Shown: piece after piece, positions 1-6,986 of the stretch | Numbering within the stretch: the first letter of the stretch is position 1 | Layout of the letters: the number at the start of each line of letters is the position of its first letter | DNA from: an uncultured Paludibacter sp. | GTDB lineage: Bacteria; Bacteroidota; Bacteroidia; Bacteroidales; Paludibacteraceae | DNA: 7,255 nt | Direction of reading: 5' to 3' | Assembly: GCA_937927845.1 (NCBI GenBank) | Contig: CALFXE010000068.1 | Span: forward strand, 1-7,255 | Made by a program: the position numbers and the translations under genes | Notes under the pieces: model-generated | What the model was told of the DNA's origin: nothing | The model's database searches: none | Seen by the model: the letters and a program-made list of their open reading frames with translations, nothing else

Positions 1-2
1 AG

Positions 3-71
3 AATGCCAATGTCCAAAGATATGATTGGCTCATTAGAAAGTTTTATTACTTTTGTAATATTATAGCATAA
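3..71 (+). CDS. possible 3' end of an upstream gene (partial)
   Basis: A reading frame is open from the window edge to a TAA at 69-71. It encodes a short tail with aromatic and basic residues (RYDWLIRKFYYF). It stops 23 bases before the DUF4254 gene, as an operon partner would. A second frame is also open from base 1 to a TAG at 64-66, so the choice of frame is uncertain. Too little is present to name a product. A glycan-synthesis gene would fit the context, but that is inference only. Confidence 0.3.
   Translation, partial: NANVQRYDWLIRKFYYFCNIIA
26..55 (+). promoter_or_regulatory. possible Bacteroidetes-type promoter before the DUF4254 gene
   Basis: TACTTTTG at 48-55 matches the Bacteroides -7 consensus TAnnTTTG. 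A TTG at 26-28 lies 19 bases upstream, close to the expected place of the -33 TTTG element, although its fourth base is A instead of T. Transcription would start near base 60 and give a leader of about 35 bases. The site lies inside the possible tail of an upstream gene and the region is AT-rich, so a chance match or an internal operon promoter are both possible. Confidence 0.3.
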
Positions 72-94
72 TCATCTAGCAAAGAATATCAATT

Positions 95-700
95 ATGAAG
101 TTCAGTAAAATTATTTATCCTATTTTCGAAGAAGCGACTATTGCATATCATACCACTGACAGTGTTGATGCATTAATAAACAATCCTTACGAAGAGAAAA
201 GTATTGAATCTTATTTCTTTTTGAAAAACTGGATTGATGCTGTTCAATGGCATTTAGAAGATATTATTCGGAATCCGGAAATTGATGCAGTTGAAGCATT
301 ATCTATTAAGCGCAGAATTGACAAATCGAATCAGGACAGAACAGATTTGGTTGAATTAATTGATAGTTATTTCTTGGATAAATACAAAGATATAATAGTT
401 AAGCCATCTGCTAAGATAAACACTGAAAGTCCGGCTTGGGCTATCGATAGACTTTCAATTCTTTGTCTTAAAATATATCATATGCAACAAGAGATAAATC
501 GGGTGAATGCAAGCACTGAGCACATCGACGCATGTAAAGCCAAGCTATCTGTATTGTTGGAGCAAAAAGTTGATTTATCCGACGCTTTAGATCAGCTCCT
601 AGAGGATATCGAACGTGGTGATAAATTCATGAAGGTATATAAGCAAATGAAAATGTACAATGATCCTTCTTTAAATCCGATTTTGTACGGACAAAAATAA
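95..700 (+). CDS. DUF4254 family protein, function unknown, in LPS core operon
   Basis: This 201-residue soluble protein has no signal peptide or membrane segment and looks mostly helical. I assign it to the DUF4254 family from conserved-looking blocks: WHLEDIIRNP (52-61), RRIDKSNQDRTDLVE (73-87), IDRLSILCLKIYHM (117-130), and a C-terminal signature KVYKQMKMYND followed by PSLNP (180-195). Length is normal for the family as I know it. The ATG at 95 follows a 23-base gap, and its stop is only 2 bases from the next start, so it is probably coupled to the GT9 gene. Family function is unknown to me. The steady partnership with an LPS-type glycosyltransferase suggests a role in core assembly, perhaps as an accessory factor, but this is inference. 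No catalytic motif is recognisable. Confidence 0.85.
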   Translation: MKFSKIIYPIFEEATIAYHTTDSVDALINNPYEEKSIESYFFLKNWIDAVQWHLEDIIRNPEIDAVEALSIKRRIDKSNQDRTDLVELIDSYFLDKYKDIIVKPSAKINTESPAWAIDRLSILCLKIYHMQQEINRVNASTEHIDACKAKLSVLLEQKVDLSDALDQLLEDIERGDKFMKVYKQMKMYNDPSLNPILYGQK

Positions 701-702
701 AA

Positions 703-1734
703 ATGGCCAATATACTTGTAATCAGACTTTCGGCTATTGGAGATGTAGCAATGACAATTCCAGTACTTTATAATGCAGCAAAATCGAATCCGAAGGATTC
801 TTTTACTGTGTTAACACAATCTTTTTTAATACCTATATTTATTAATCGCCCAGAGAATGTGAAGCTAATCGGGATCAATACTAAAGGTCCCGAGAAGTCG
901 TTGAAAGGATTGCTGCGGTTTGGCTCTGCGCTGGTACAATACGATTATGACCTGGTGTTGGATTTGCATGATGTAATTCGTACCAAGATACTGTGTAGTT
1001 TGTTTAGGATGAAACGAACGAAAGTTGTTGTTTACAAAAAAGATCGTCGCGCAAGAGCTTTACTTACCGCCAGAAAGCATAAAGTATTTAAACCCCTTGA
1101 ACCTGTAATTAAACGGTATTCCGATGTGTTTCGCAAGGCAGGATTATCCTATACCGAAGATTTTACATCGCTTTACCCTGATAAGACTTCCGATCTTTCT
1201 TTTTTAGGTTCTGCTGTTGCCGAAAAAAAAGGAAAATGGATTGGTATAGCCCCTTTTGCGAAGCATCAGGGAAAAATATATCCGGTAGATCAGATGGAAA
1301 AAGTGGTGGAGGAGTTATCGAGAAAAGAAGATGTTACTATTTTCCTTTTCGGTGGCAAAGGGTTTGAAGAGGCAATATTGAGTAAATGGGCTTATGAATA
1401 TCCTGAAGTTATATCGGTTGTTGGTAAATACAGACTCGATCAGGAGCTTGCCCTTATTAGTCAGCTTGATTTGCTTATTTGTATGGATTCCGCCAGTATG
1501 TATTTTGCTTCCGAGGTAGGAACAAAGGTCCTTTCTGTTTGGGGAGCGACTCATCCTTATGCAGGTTTTTATGGTTATCACCAGCATGCGGACAATGTGA
1601 TTCAGCTTGATTTAAGCTGTCGCCCTTGTTCTGTATTTGGGGAGAAGCCTTGTTTTAGGGGCGATATGGCCTGCTTGAAGCAGATTAGTCCTAAAGTAAT
1701 TATTGATAAAGTTGAAGCGATCCTCTATTCATGA
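703..1734 (+). CDS. glycosyltransferase family 9, heptosyltransferase-like
   Basis: This is a 343-residue enzyme of the GT9 (GT-B fold) family, whose best-known members add ADP-heptose to the LPS inner core at the cytoplasmic face of the inner membrane. Family features in order are the N-terminal RLSAIGDVAMTIP (8-20), the buried strand DYDLVLDLHD (81-90), the second Rossmann domain beginning GIAPFAKHQGKIYP (181-194), FLFGG (214-218), and the donor-site region from DLLICMDSAS (256-265) to VWGATHP (279-285). The usual D-S-G-x-x-H stretch reads D-S-A-S-M-Y here, so its Gly and His are replaced. A C-terminal set of four cysteines (306, 309, 317, 324) resembles that of other GT9 proteins. Length is normal. 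The start lies 2 bases after the DUF4254 stop, and the end overlaps the kinase gene by 4 bases. The sugar could be heptose or another residue, so a waa name is not given. Confidence 0.9.
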   Translation: MANILVIRLSAIGDVAMTIPVLYNAAKSNPKDSFTVLTQSFLIPIFINRPENVKLIGINTKGPEKSLKGLLRFGSALVQYDYDLVLDLHDVIRTKILCSLFRMKRTKVVVYKKDRRARALLTARKHKVFKPLEPVIKRYSDVFRKAGLSYTEDFTSLYPDKTSDLSFLGSAVAEKKGKWIGIAPFAKHQGKIYPVDQMEKVVEELSRKEDVTIFLFGGKGFEEAILSKWAYEYPEVISVVGKYRLDQELALISQLDLLICMDSASMYFASEVGTKVLSVWGATHPYAGFYGYHQHADNVIQLDLSCRPCSVFGEKPCFRGDMACLKQISPKVIIDKVEAILYS

Positions 1735-2666
1735 AAGTTGTAATTAATCCGGCTTATTCTTTTTTATCTGATTTTATTAATAATCTTCCTGATTGTTTTG
1801 AATCGGATGGAGATGTTATTTATAAAGGAAGGAATACCATAAAGCATTTTTCTATTAAGAATATAGATATTGCTGTTAAGAGTTTTAAGGTTCCCCTTTT
1901 AGTGAATAGACTCGCCTATACCTATTTTCGAAAATCCAAAGCTGCCCGTTCATATTATTACGCTTTTGAGATTAAAAGACGTGGATTCCTCACTCCTGAT
2001 CCCATAGCCTATGTTGAAACCTATAAAGGGGGGCTTTTGAAAGGGAGCTATTTTGTATCTGTCTACGATTCGGCCTCTGAAACAGTTCGCTCTCTGATGG
2101 CCGGAGAAAATGTACCCGATGCGGAAAATAAATTACGTAGCTTTGCCTTCTTTACCGCCGCATTACATGAAGCGGAAATCTATCATATAGACTATTCTCC
2201 TGGGAATGTTCTTATTAAGAATATGCCTGATAATACATATCAATTTTCACTTATAGACATAAACCGAATGCAGTTTAAGAGCGTATCCAAAGAAGAGGCT
2301 CTTAAAAATCTTGATAGAATGTGTCTTTCCCGTCGAATCTCTTCGGACATCGCACGATATTACGCTCAATATAAAGGTTGGAACGCAAAGAACACAGTAG
2401 AGAAGGTAAATGATTATAGTGATCATTTCTTTGAGTTAAAAGCATTTAACTTTGCTAGAAAGAAATTAAAGCGAAGCAAGGGGATTTGTTATACTCTATT
2501 TGGTCCCATTTTACTCTATCAGCTTCTTTGTAAATTTCGGGTAATTTTTCTTAATGGTAAGTCAAAAGGTCGTCTTTATATAAAAGAAACTGATTTATAT
2601 AATAAATATATACACGAAAGTGATGTAAGGGGTGTATTGCAGAGTAAATACAATTATCCTGTTTAG
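1731..2666 (+). CDS. lipopolysaccharide core kinase-like protein (KdkA/WaaP/InaA type)
   Basis: This 311-residue protein has a protein-kinase-like fold and probably phosphorylates a sugar (Kdo or heptose) of the LPS inner core using ATP. Visible kinase landmarks are a candidate ATP-binding lysine in IAVKSFKVP (K50), a helix glutamate in AFEIKRRG (E80), the catalytic loop HIDYSPGNVLI with D154 and N159, and a metal-binding aspartate in SLIDINRM (D176) where protein kinases have DFG. The catalytic residues all appear intact. The C-terminal third is basic and has a hydrophobic stretch near 252-275 that could contact the membrane. The ATGA overlap with the GT9 gene indicates translational coupling. 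Its stop meets the stop of the opposing GT4 gene. The family is well supported, but the exact phosphorylated sugar is unknown. Confidence 0.85.
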   Translation: MKVVINPAYSFLSDFINNLPDCFESDGDVIYKGRNTIKHFSIKNIDIAVKSFKVPLLVNRLAYTYFRKSKAARSYYYAFEIKRRGFLTPDPIAYVETYKGGLLKGSYFVSVYDSASETVRSLMAGENVPDAENKLRSFAFFTAALHEAEIYHIDYSPGNVLIKNMPDNTYQFSLIDINRMQFKSVSKEEALKNLDRMCLSRRISSDIARYYAQYKGWNAKNTVEKVNDYSDHFFELKAFNFARKKLKRSKGICYTLFGPILLYQLLCKFRVIFLNGKSKGRLYIKETDLYNKYIHESDVRGVLQSKYNYPV

Positions 2667-3811
2667 CCATCCTCCCTTTTCATTTTCAATACATCTGTAT
2701 AAATATTCATCAACTGCTTAGCAATTGTTTCGTCATTGAACTTGTTTACATATTCTTTCCCATCATTAATCATCTTACATGCAACAAGAGGATTGGATAA
2801 TACAAAGTCTATTTGATGGCTTAGGTCGTTTATGTCTGTTGGATTAACGTAAATTGAAGATGGACCTCCTGCTTCTTCTAGACAAGACCCTGTTGCCGAT
2901 ATAACAGGTACTCCGGAATATAAGGCTTCGATGATTGGAATACCGAATCCTTCGAAGAAGGATGGGTAAATAAATAATGATGCCATCTGGTAGAAAGCCG
3001 GGAGTTCCTGAAAATCAATTCCTTCCAATATAGTCACCTGATTAGTCATATTATTTTCAAAAATGAACTTTTCAACAGTTTTTGCATATGCAGTTCGTCT
3101 GCCAATAGCTATTAGATGTATTTTGTTTTTAGTTTGTTGAAGTGCTCTGATTATTAACAAAAGATTCTTACGCTCTTCGATACTTCCGACATACAATATA
3201 TATTTCTCTGGTAAATTATATTTGGTTTTGACTGTATTTTTAATGTCAGCGGCTACCTCTGATGCAAAAGCAGGGTCGCAACCCTGATATATTACATCTA
3301 TTTTATTTTCAGAGATATTAAAAAATGAAATGATGTCTTTTTTCGTCATCTCACTTATGGCAATGATTCTATCTGCATTTATACAAGCGTTTTTAAACTT
3401 ATAGTAATATATTTTACAATCTATTGTTTTATAAAACTGCGGATATCGGAGGAATATGAGGTCATGAATAGTAACAACCGAAGGTATGCCTTGCCTATTT
3501 ATTCCTTTTGGAAGTTCATTAGTAAGTCCGTGATAGATGCCAGGTTTATCTTTCTTTAAATCAGAAAGAATTCCTACGAAGCGCCATAATTTTTTCATCA
3601 TTCTTCCCAAAAAACTTTTTGGGTACTTAATTATTACGTTCTGATTCCCTGTATAAGGTTCTAGTAGCCTTTTTTTCCCTTTCTCAGGTGTATATAAAAG
3701 GTAAGTATGTTGTGGATAATATTTAGTAAGTATTCGTATAATATAGCGACTATAATTTCCAAGTCCAGTTGAATTATGCGTTGCCCGTTTAGCGTCGAAT
3801 GCTATTTTCAT
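2663..3811 (-). CDS. glycosyltransferase family 4 (MtfB-like mannosyltransferase type)
   Basis: This 382-residue GT-B fold enzyme is a retaining transferase using a nucleotide sugar at the cytoplasmic membrane face. The N-terminal domain has the acceptor-side loop TGLGNYSRY (15-23) and VVTIHDL (112-118), both common in mannosyltransferases of the MtfB/WbaZ-like subgroup. The donor domain begins at ILYVGSIEERKN (205-216), and the family signature EGFGIPIIEA (287-296) carries the two conserved glutamates E287 and E295. Length is typical and nothing is missing. The start overlaps the GT2 stop by 4 bases, so it is the downstream member of a two-gene operon. Mannose is a reasonable guess from subgroup resemblance only. 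The last codons overlap the convergent kinase gene. Confidence 0.9.
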   Translation of the reverse strand: MKIAFDAKRATHNSTGLGNYSRYIIRILTKYYPQHTYLLYTPEKGKKRLLEPYTGNQNVIIKYPKSFLGRMMKKLWRFVGILSDLKKDKPGIYHGLTNELPKGINRQGIPSVVTIHDLIFLRYPQFYKTIDCKIYYYKFKNACINADRIIAISEMTKKDIISFFNISENKIDVIYQGCDPAFASEVAADIKNTVKTKYNLPEKYILYVGSIEERKNLLLIIRALQQTKNKIHLIAIGRRTAYAKTVEKFIFENNMTNQVTILEGIDFQELPAFYQMASLFIYPSFFEGFGIPIIEALYSGVPVISATGSCLEEAGGPSSIYVNPTDINDLSHQIDFVLSNPLVACKMINDGKEYVNKFNDETIAKQLMNIYTDVLKMKREDG

Positions 3812-4566
3812 CTGAATAAAGTTTTCAAAACATTAGACAATTGGATACGAAAAATCACGAACTGAAGTCGCGCTAGAAACAGATATTTGAAAGGAAATTT
3901 ATCTACTGCTTTAATTATGTCTATGTTTTCTTTAAGTCCAGCAATTCTGTTAGTATTCGAGATTCCATTGCTGTCGTATTTAACAATAGGAATTGGAATG
4001 TGGTAGAATTTTAAACCTTTATAATAGCATTGTTTAAAGAATAAAAGATCGGCAGACATACTATAGGATGAATCAAAAAGTTGAGATTTCATTATTTCTG
4101 TCCGCGTAAAAGAACTTTGGTGACAGAAGAACATTCGTTGTTTATTACAAGGTTCTGCCGCTTTCTTAATTTCCCAGATTTTTTTCTTGTTGACAAAAAT
4201 ATCTCCGTAAAGGATGTCATACATCCCATTTTTAGCATGAATTTCTACTTTTTCCAGAACTTGATTATCCGTAAATACATCTCCACTATTTAAAAAAAGT
4301 AACCATCTACCTGACGCCTTTAAGATACCTTTATTCATTGCGTCATAGATTCCTGAATCTTTTTCGGATGTATAACTAATCAGAGGGTCGTTGTATTCCT
4401 TTATTACGTTTAACGTTCCATCGGAAGATTGACCATCAATGATTAAATATTCGTAGTTTCTATATGTTTGATTAAGTACACTTTCTATGGTCTCTCTGAT
4501 TGAATTGCAACAATTGTAGGTAACTGTTACAATTGAAAACATAGGTTGTTCTTTAATAATTTCCAT
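3808..4566 (-). CDS. glycosyltransferase family 2 (WfgS-like)
   Basis: This 252-residue GT-A fold transferase for surface polysaccharide is probably inverting and cytoplasmic. It opens with FSIVTVTYNCC (10-20), followed by the nucleotide-binding IIDGQSSDGT (42-51), the block SEKDSGIYDAMNKGI (67-81) characteristic of WfgS/WcaA-like members, and LFLNSGD (90-96) carrying the metal-site aspartate. HQSSF near 149-153 is also usual for this subgroup. The C-terminal 30 residues are basic and hydrophobic and may bind the membrane. The ATG at 4566 is used, but a second ATG eight codons in (4542), preceded by purine-rich sequence, would give the more usual start just before the first strand. It is the first gene of a pair with the GT4 enzyme and has a long leader containing a gene remnant. 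The donor and acceptor sugars cannot be read from sequence. Confidence 0.9.
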   Translation of the reverse strand: MEIIKEQPMFSIVTVTYNCCNSIRETIESVLNQTYRNYEYLIIDGQSSDGTLNVIKEYNDPLISYTSEKDSGIYDAMNKGILKASGRWLLFLNSGDVFTDNQVLEKVEIHAKNGMYDILYGDIFVNKKKIWEIKKAAEPCNKQRMFFCHQSSFTRTEIMKSQLFDSSYSMSADLLFFKQCYYKGLKFYHIPIPIVKYDSNGISNTNRIAGLKENIDIIKAVDKFPFKYLFLARLQFVIFRIQLSNVLKTLFR

Positions 4567-4595
4567 TTCCGTGAATTTATAGAATAATAAAATAT

Positions 4596-4689
4596 TTATT
4601 TTCTGCCAGAACAGACAGAGATTTCACCTCATTTTGGATGTTTCCCATTTAAGGATTGGCGTGGTATAGTTATTTCCTTTCATCCACTT
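4596..4689 (-). pseudogene. decayed 3' end of a gene related to the one at 7134-7255
   Basis: Read on the - strand, this stretch encodes KW, then NNYTTPILKWETS, which matches EYTTTILKWETS at the end of the partial gene at 7134-7255. After that, one extra base shifts the frame. In the restored frame the sequence reads K-stop-GEI, ending in GRK and TAA, against EWGEI ending in GRK and TAA in the other copy. The TGG for Trp has become TGA. By eye about two thirds of the bases agree over the 93 aligned positions, so this is an old or diverged copy and not a recent duplicate. Similarity stops upstream of 4689, where a promoter-like leader begins. The product family is not recognised. Confidence 0.65.
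4640..4656. repeat. 17-bp direct repeat, copy 1
   Basis: GTTTCCCATTTAAGGAT occurs here and again at 7177-7193, exactly identical and in the same orientation, 2537 bases apart. It is the best conserved part of the two related gene ends, and encodes ILKWET on the - strand. It reflects shared ancestry of those tails. Perfect identity over 17 bases could also have served as a short homology for recombination. Confidence 0.75.
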
Positions 4690-4707
4690 TCCGGTATTGT
4701 TAGAGCC

Positions 4708-4724
4708 TTGTTCAACAGGAACAA
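4708..4724 (-). other. small perfect hairpin in the leader of the GT2-GT4 operon
   Basis: TTGTTC (4708-4713) and GAACAA (4719-4724) form a perfect 6-bp inverted repeat with a 5-base loop. On the - strand it would lie about 20-35 bases after the proposed transcription start. No U-run follows, so it is not a normal intrinsic terminator. It could influence leader folding, or it may be a chance occurrence. Confidence 0.25.
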
Positions 4725-4748
4725 TATGAAGCAGTTCTTGTTATTGTG

Positions 4749-4756
4749 CAAAGATA
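4749..4756 (-). promoter_or_regulatory. probable -7 element of the GT2-GT4 operon promoter
   Basis: TATCTTTG on the - strand fits the Bacteroides -7 consensus TAnnTTTG and sits in the only sizeable gap before the GT2 gene. A TTTG at 4774-4771 lies 14 bases upstream, closer than the roughly 19-21 usual for a -33 element, so only the -7 box is convincing. Transcription would start near 4743 and give a leader of about 177 bases before the ATG at 4566. This leader crosses the decayed gene end. Confidence 0.5.
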
Positions 4757-4817
4757 GCATTTTTTAAATACAAAATTGGTAGGTTGATTTATAATTGACT
4801 ATTTAGAATTAGTAAAT

Positions 4818-5846
4818 TTATTTATAATTTTCTTTTTGGTTCAGTATTTTATTTAGGGCCGTTGTTGTATAATATCCGTCCGACAATTTATCACTAATTT
4901 TTATTACATTTTTGCGAATTTCATCATAGTCCTCTTTTCTTAGTTCTAATAGCAGATTATCGATTTGATCCAGAGAGTCTATGCAAAAGCCAATTTTATT
5001 TTCCTTTATGAAGGGAGCTAGTGCTGCTTTTGACCAGATGATAATAGGTAGGTGGCAACGAATATAAAGAGAGGTTTTATGAGGGTTATTGAATTTTAGA
5101 TATTCTCCCAATTCTCCGCTGCATGAGGAGATGGAATCACCATCCCAGACAAGTCCGAAATCGCCTTCGGCCGTAGATATAAGTTTGTCCGAGGGAACAA
5201 AACCCTTATAATTAACTATATTATTATAATTCTTTTGAGCTTCGAAGCCTGATCCGTAAAGGTAAAACTTATAGGATTTAATAATTGCTCCAATTTGTTT
5301 GAGAAAAGGATTTTTTTTGGGGCTTAAAGCGCCGGCGTACAGAACCCTGTATTGATCCTTATTTGTGTTAGGTTGAGGAGTACTTTTCGACAGATAATCA
5401 AAAATGCCGAGGCTATAAAGTTTTGATGTCACTCCATGTTCTTGAAGCCAGACTTTCATTGCGTCGTTATGTGCAATAATATAGTCCGATTGATTTAGAC
5501 GGGAAACCTCTTGCTCAATAGTTAATCGTTTGCGTCTGAAGCTGCCTAAGTCGTGAATTATAGTTATCACTTCGCAATTACGCAGATGTGCAATTCGGCA
5601 AAGGAACGTATAGTATTTTTTCAAAGGATACTGCAAAACCAGCACACTATTGGGCTGAATGGATAAACAAGCCTTTAAGAGACTGAGCAAAGTTGCAATA
5701 AAGCCCATAAGCGAACCTTTATAGTTGCTTCTTATTCCAACATTTTTATATCCATTAGTTAAGAGAATCTCTTCGATGTCTGTCTTGGCTTTATTACCTG
5801 CGCTTTTTGTTTCCTTGTAGTTTTTAGAGAAAAAGTATTTTTCCAT
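4818..5846 (-). CDS. Gtf3/WbbI-type transferase, probable galactofuranosyltransferase
   Basis: This 342-residue GT-B fold enzyme belongs to the group that includes E. coli WbbI (beta-1,6-galactofuranosyltransferase) and streptococcal Gtf3. Supporting blocks are LQYPLKKYY (71-79), IIHDLGSFRRKR (96-107), a donor domain starting RVLYAGALSPKKNPF (167-181), LYGSGFE (196-202), GLVWDGDSI (231-239), and the group hallmark EYLKFNNPHKTSLYI (248-262) near the nucleotide site. Length is typical and no signal peptide is seen. It starts 9 bases after the stop of glf, so the two are co-transcribed. Since glf supplies UDP-galactofuranose, transfer of galactofuranose is the likely activity. The subgroup also contains glucosyltransferases, so the sugar is inferred mainly from the neighbour. 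The acceptor is unknown but is probably LPS core, O-chain or capsule. Confidence 0.85.
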   Translation of the reverse strand: MEKYFFSKNYKETKSAGNKAKTDIEEILLTNGYKNVGIRSNYKGSLMGFIATLLSLLKACLSIQPNSVLVLQYPLKKYYTFLCRIAHLRNCEVITIIHDLGSFRRKRLTIEQEVSRLNQSDYIIAHNDAMKVWLQEHGVTSKLYSLGIFDYLSKSTPQPNTNKDQYRVLYAGALSPKKNPFLKQIGAIIKSYKFYLYGSGFEAQKNYNNIVNYKGFVPSDKLISTAEGDFGLVWDGDSISSCSGELGEYLKFNNPHKTSLYIRCHLPIIIWSKAALAPFIKENKIGFCIDSLDQIDNLLLELRKEDYDEIRKNVIKISDKLSDGYYTTTALNKILNQKENYK

Positions 5847-5855
5847 TTCCTTCTT

Positions 5856-6986
5856 TTATTTTATAAATTTGAATTCTTTTCTGGCTACTTCTAAGGCAGC
5901 TTCTATGGTATCATCCATATCAAAATAGGCATATTGGGCTAGTCGTCCGCCAAAAGATATATTGCCATAAGCTTTAGCAAGCTCCTTGTACTTTCCAAGA
6001 ATTGTATGATTTCTTTCATCATTCACAGGATAGTAAGGCTCAGAGTCTTTGCTGTATTCATTGGGAAATTCTTTGGAAACAATTGTAAATGGTTGTGTGC
6101 CAAATTCAAAGTGCTTATGCTCTATAATTCGGGTAAACGGGACATCAAATTCGTTGTAATTAACCACCGCATTTCCTTGAAAATCATTTATTTCTAACCT
6201 TTCGTGCTCAAAATGAAGACTCCTGTATTCTAGCTTCCCGAATTTAAAATCGAAGAATTCATCGATACGTCCGGTAAAAATCATTTTGGGAGCCAATGAA
6301 TCAAAGTAGGTTTTGTTTTCAAAATAATCGGTGTTAATTTGCACTTCAGCACCTTTAATCATTGATTCAATAATTGGAGTATATCCTCCTACAGGTATTC
6401 CCTGGTATGTGTCATTAAAGTAATTATTATTATAAACGAATCTTAAAGGTATACGTTTAATGATGAAAGAAGGCAATTCTGTAGCTCTCCGCCCCCACTG
6501 CTTTTCTGTATATCCTTTAATGAATGTGTTATAAATATCATCACCACACATCTTTAATGCGTGCTCTTCCAAATTGGCTGGATGAGTTATGTAATCGTAT
6601 TTTTTGCACTGCTCGGCTATTTTTGCTTTTGCTTCCAATGGCGTTTGTGTTCCCCACAACTGATAAAAGGTGTTCATGTTAAACGGTAAATTATAAAGTT
6701 TACCGTTATAGTTGGCAAGCGGAGAGTTAATGAAATTATTAAAATCGGCAAACTGATTAATATAATTCCAGATTTCTCTATTACTTGTATGGAAAATGTG
6801 CGCCCCATATTTATGAACATTAATGGAGTCAATATTTTCGGTATAGAGATTACCTCCTATTTGACGACGCTTGTCAATAATCAGGCATTTCTTCCCTGCT
6901 TTGACAGCTTGCTGTGTAAACACGGCTCCAAAAAGCCCTGCCCCTACAATGATATAATCGTATATGCTATCGTTACTCTTTTTCAT
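5856..6986 (-). CDS. glf: UDP-galactopyranose mutase
   Basis: This flavoenzyme reversibly converts UDP-galactopyranose to UDP-galactofuranose in the cytoplasm using reduced FAD. At 376 residues it has the usual bacterial length. The FAD-binding Rossmann motif is YIIVGAGLFGA (11-21), ending the second strand at LIIDKR (35-40) with the ribose-binding D38. QIGGNLYT (42-49) and VHKYGAHIFHT (57-67) form the flavin and active-site floor. YTEKQWGRR (159-167) lies in the mobile-lid and uracil-binding region. IPVGGYT (187-193), YRSLHFE (254-260), FTRIIEHKHF (284-293), PYYPVNDERN (317-326) and FGGRLAQYAYFDMD (345-358) carry the conserved substrate Arg and Tyr residues. All appear intact, so the enzyme should be active. 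It is followed after 9 bases by a galactofuranosyltransferase-like gene, which makes a compact galactofuranose module. Confidence 0.97.
   Translation of the reverse strand: MKKSNDSIYDYIIVGAGLFGAVFTQQAVKAGKKCLIIDKRRQIGGNLYTENIDSINVHKYGAHIFHTSNREIWNYINQFADFNNFINSPLANYNGKLYNLPFNMNTFYQLWGTQTPLEAKAKIAEQCKKYDYITHPANLEEHALKMCGDDIYNTFIKGYTEKQWGRRATELPSFIIKRIPLRFVYNNNYFNDTYQGIPVGGYTPIIESMIKGAEVQINTDYFENKTYFDSLAPKMIFTGRIDEFFDFKFGKLEYRSLHFEHERLEINDFQGNAVVNYNEFDVPFTRIIEHKHFEFGTQPFTIVSKEFPNEYSKDSEPYYPVNDERNHTILGKYKELAKAYGNISFGGRLAQYAYFDMDDTIEAALEVARKEFKFIK

Larger units (their letters stand above)
4567..4817. other. 251-bp intergenic region
   Basis: This is the only long gap between complete genes in the window. 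It contains the gene remnant, a hairpin and a promoter -7 box, described separately. The stretch at 4757-4817 is very AT-rich and lies just downstream of the galactofuranosyltransferase-like gene. I see no GC-rich hairpin with a T-run that would serve as its terminator. No intact coding sequence was found on either strand. Confidence 0.7.

Noticed and set aside
1315..1587. 90-codon open frame on the - strand inside the GT9 gene
   Set aside because: It is fully antisense to a well-supported GT9 coding sequence and has no recognisable motif; it is a frame shadow.
2660..2700. Bidirectional terminator between the convergent operons
   Set aside because: The coding regions overlap and no inverted repeat with T-runs was found by eye around the stops.
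4081..4293. 70-codon + strand frame inside the GT2 gene
   Set aside because: It is antisense to conserved GT2 coding sequence and shows no family features.
4787..4829. ATTTATAATT direct repeat at 4787-4796 and 4820-4829
   Set aside because: A 10-base repeat of only A and T in very AT-rich DNA is not meaningful, and the second copy enters the end of the transferase gene.
6006..6197. 63-codon + strand frame inside glf
   Set aside because: It is antisense to conserved mutase motifs and is a shadow.
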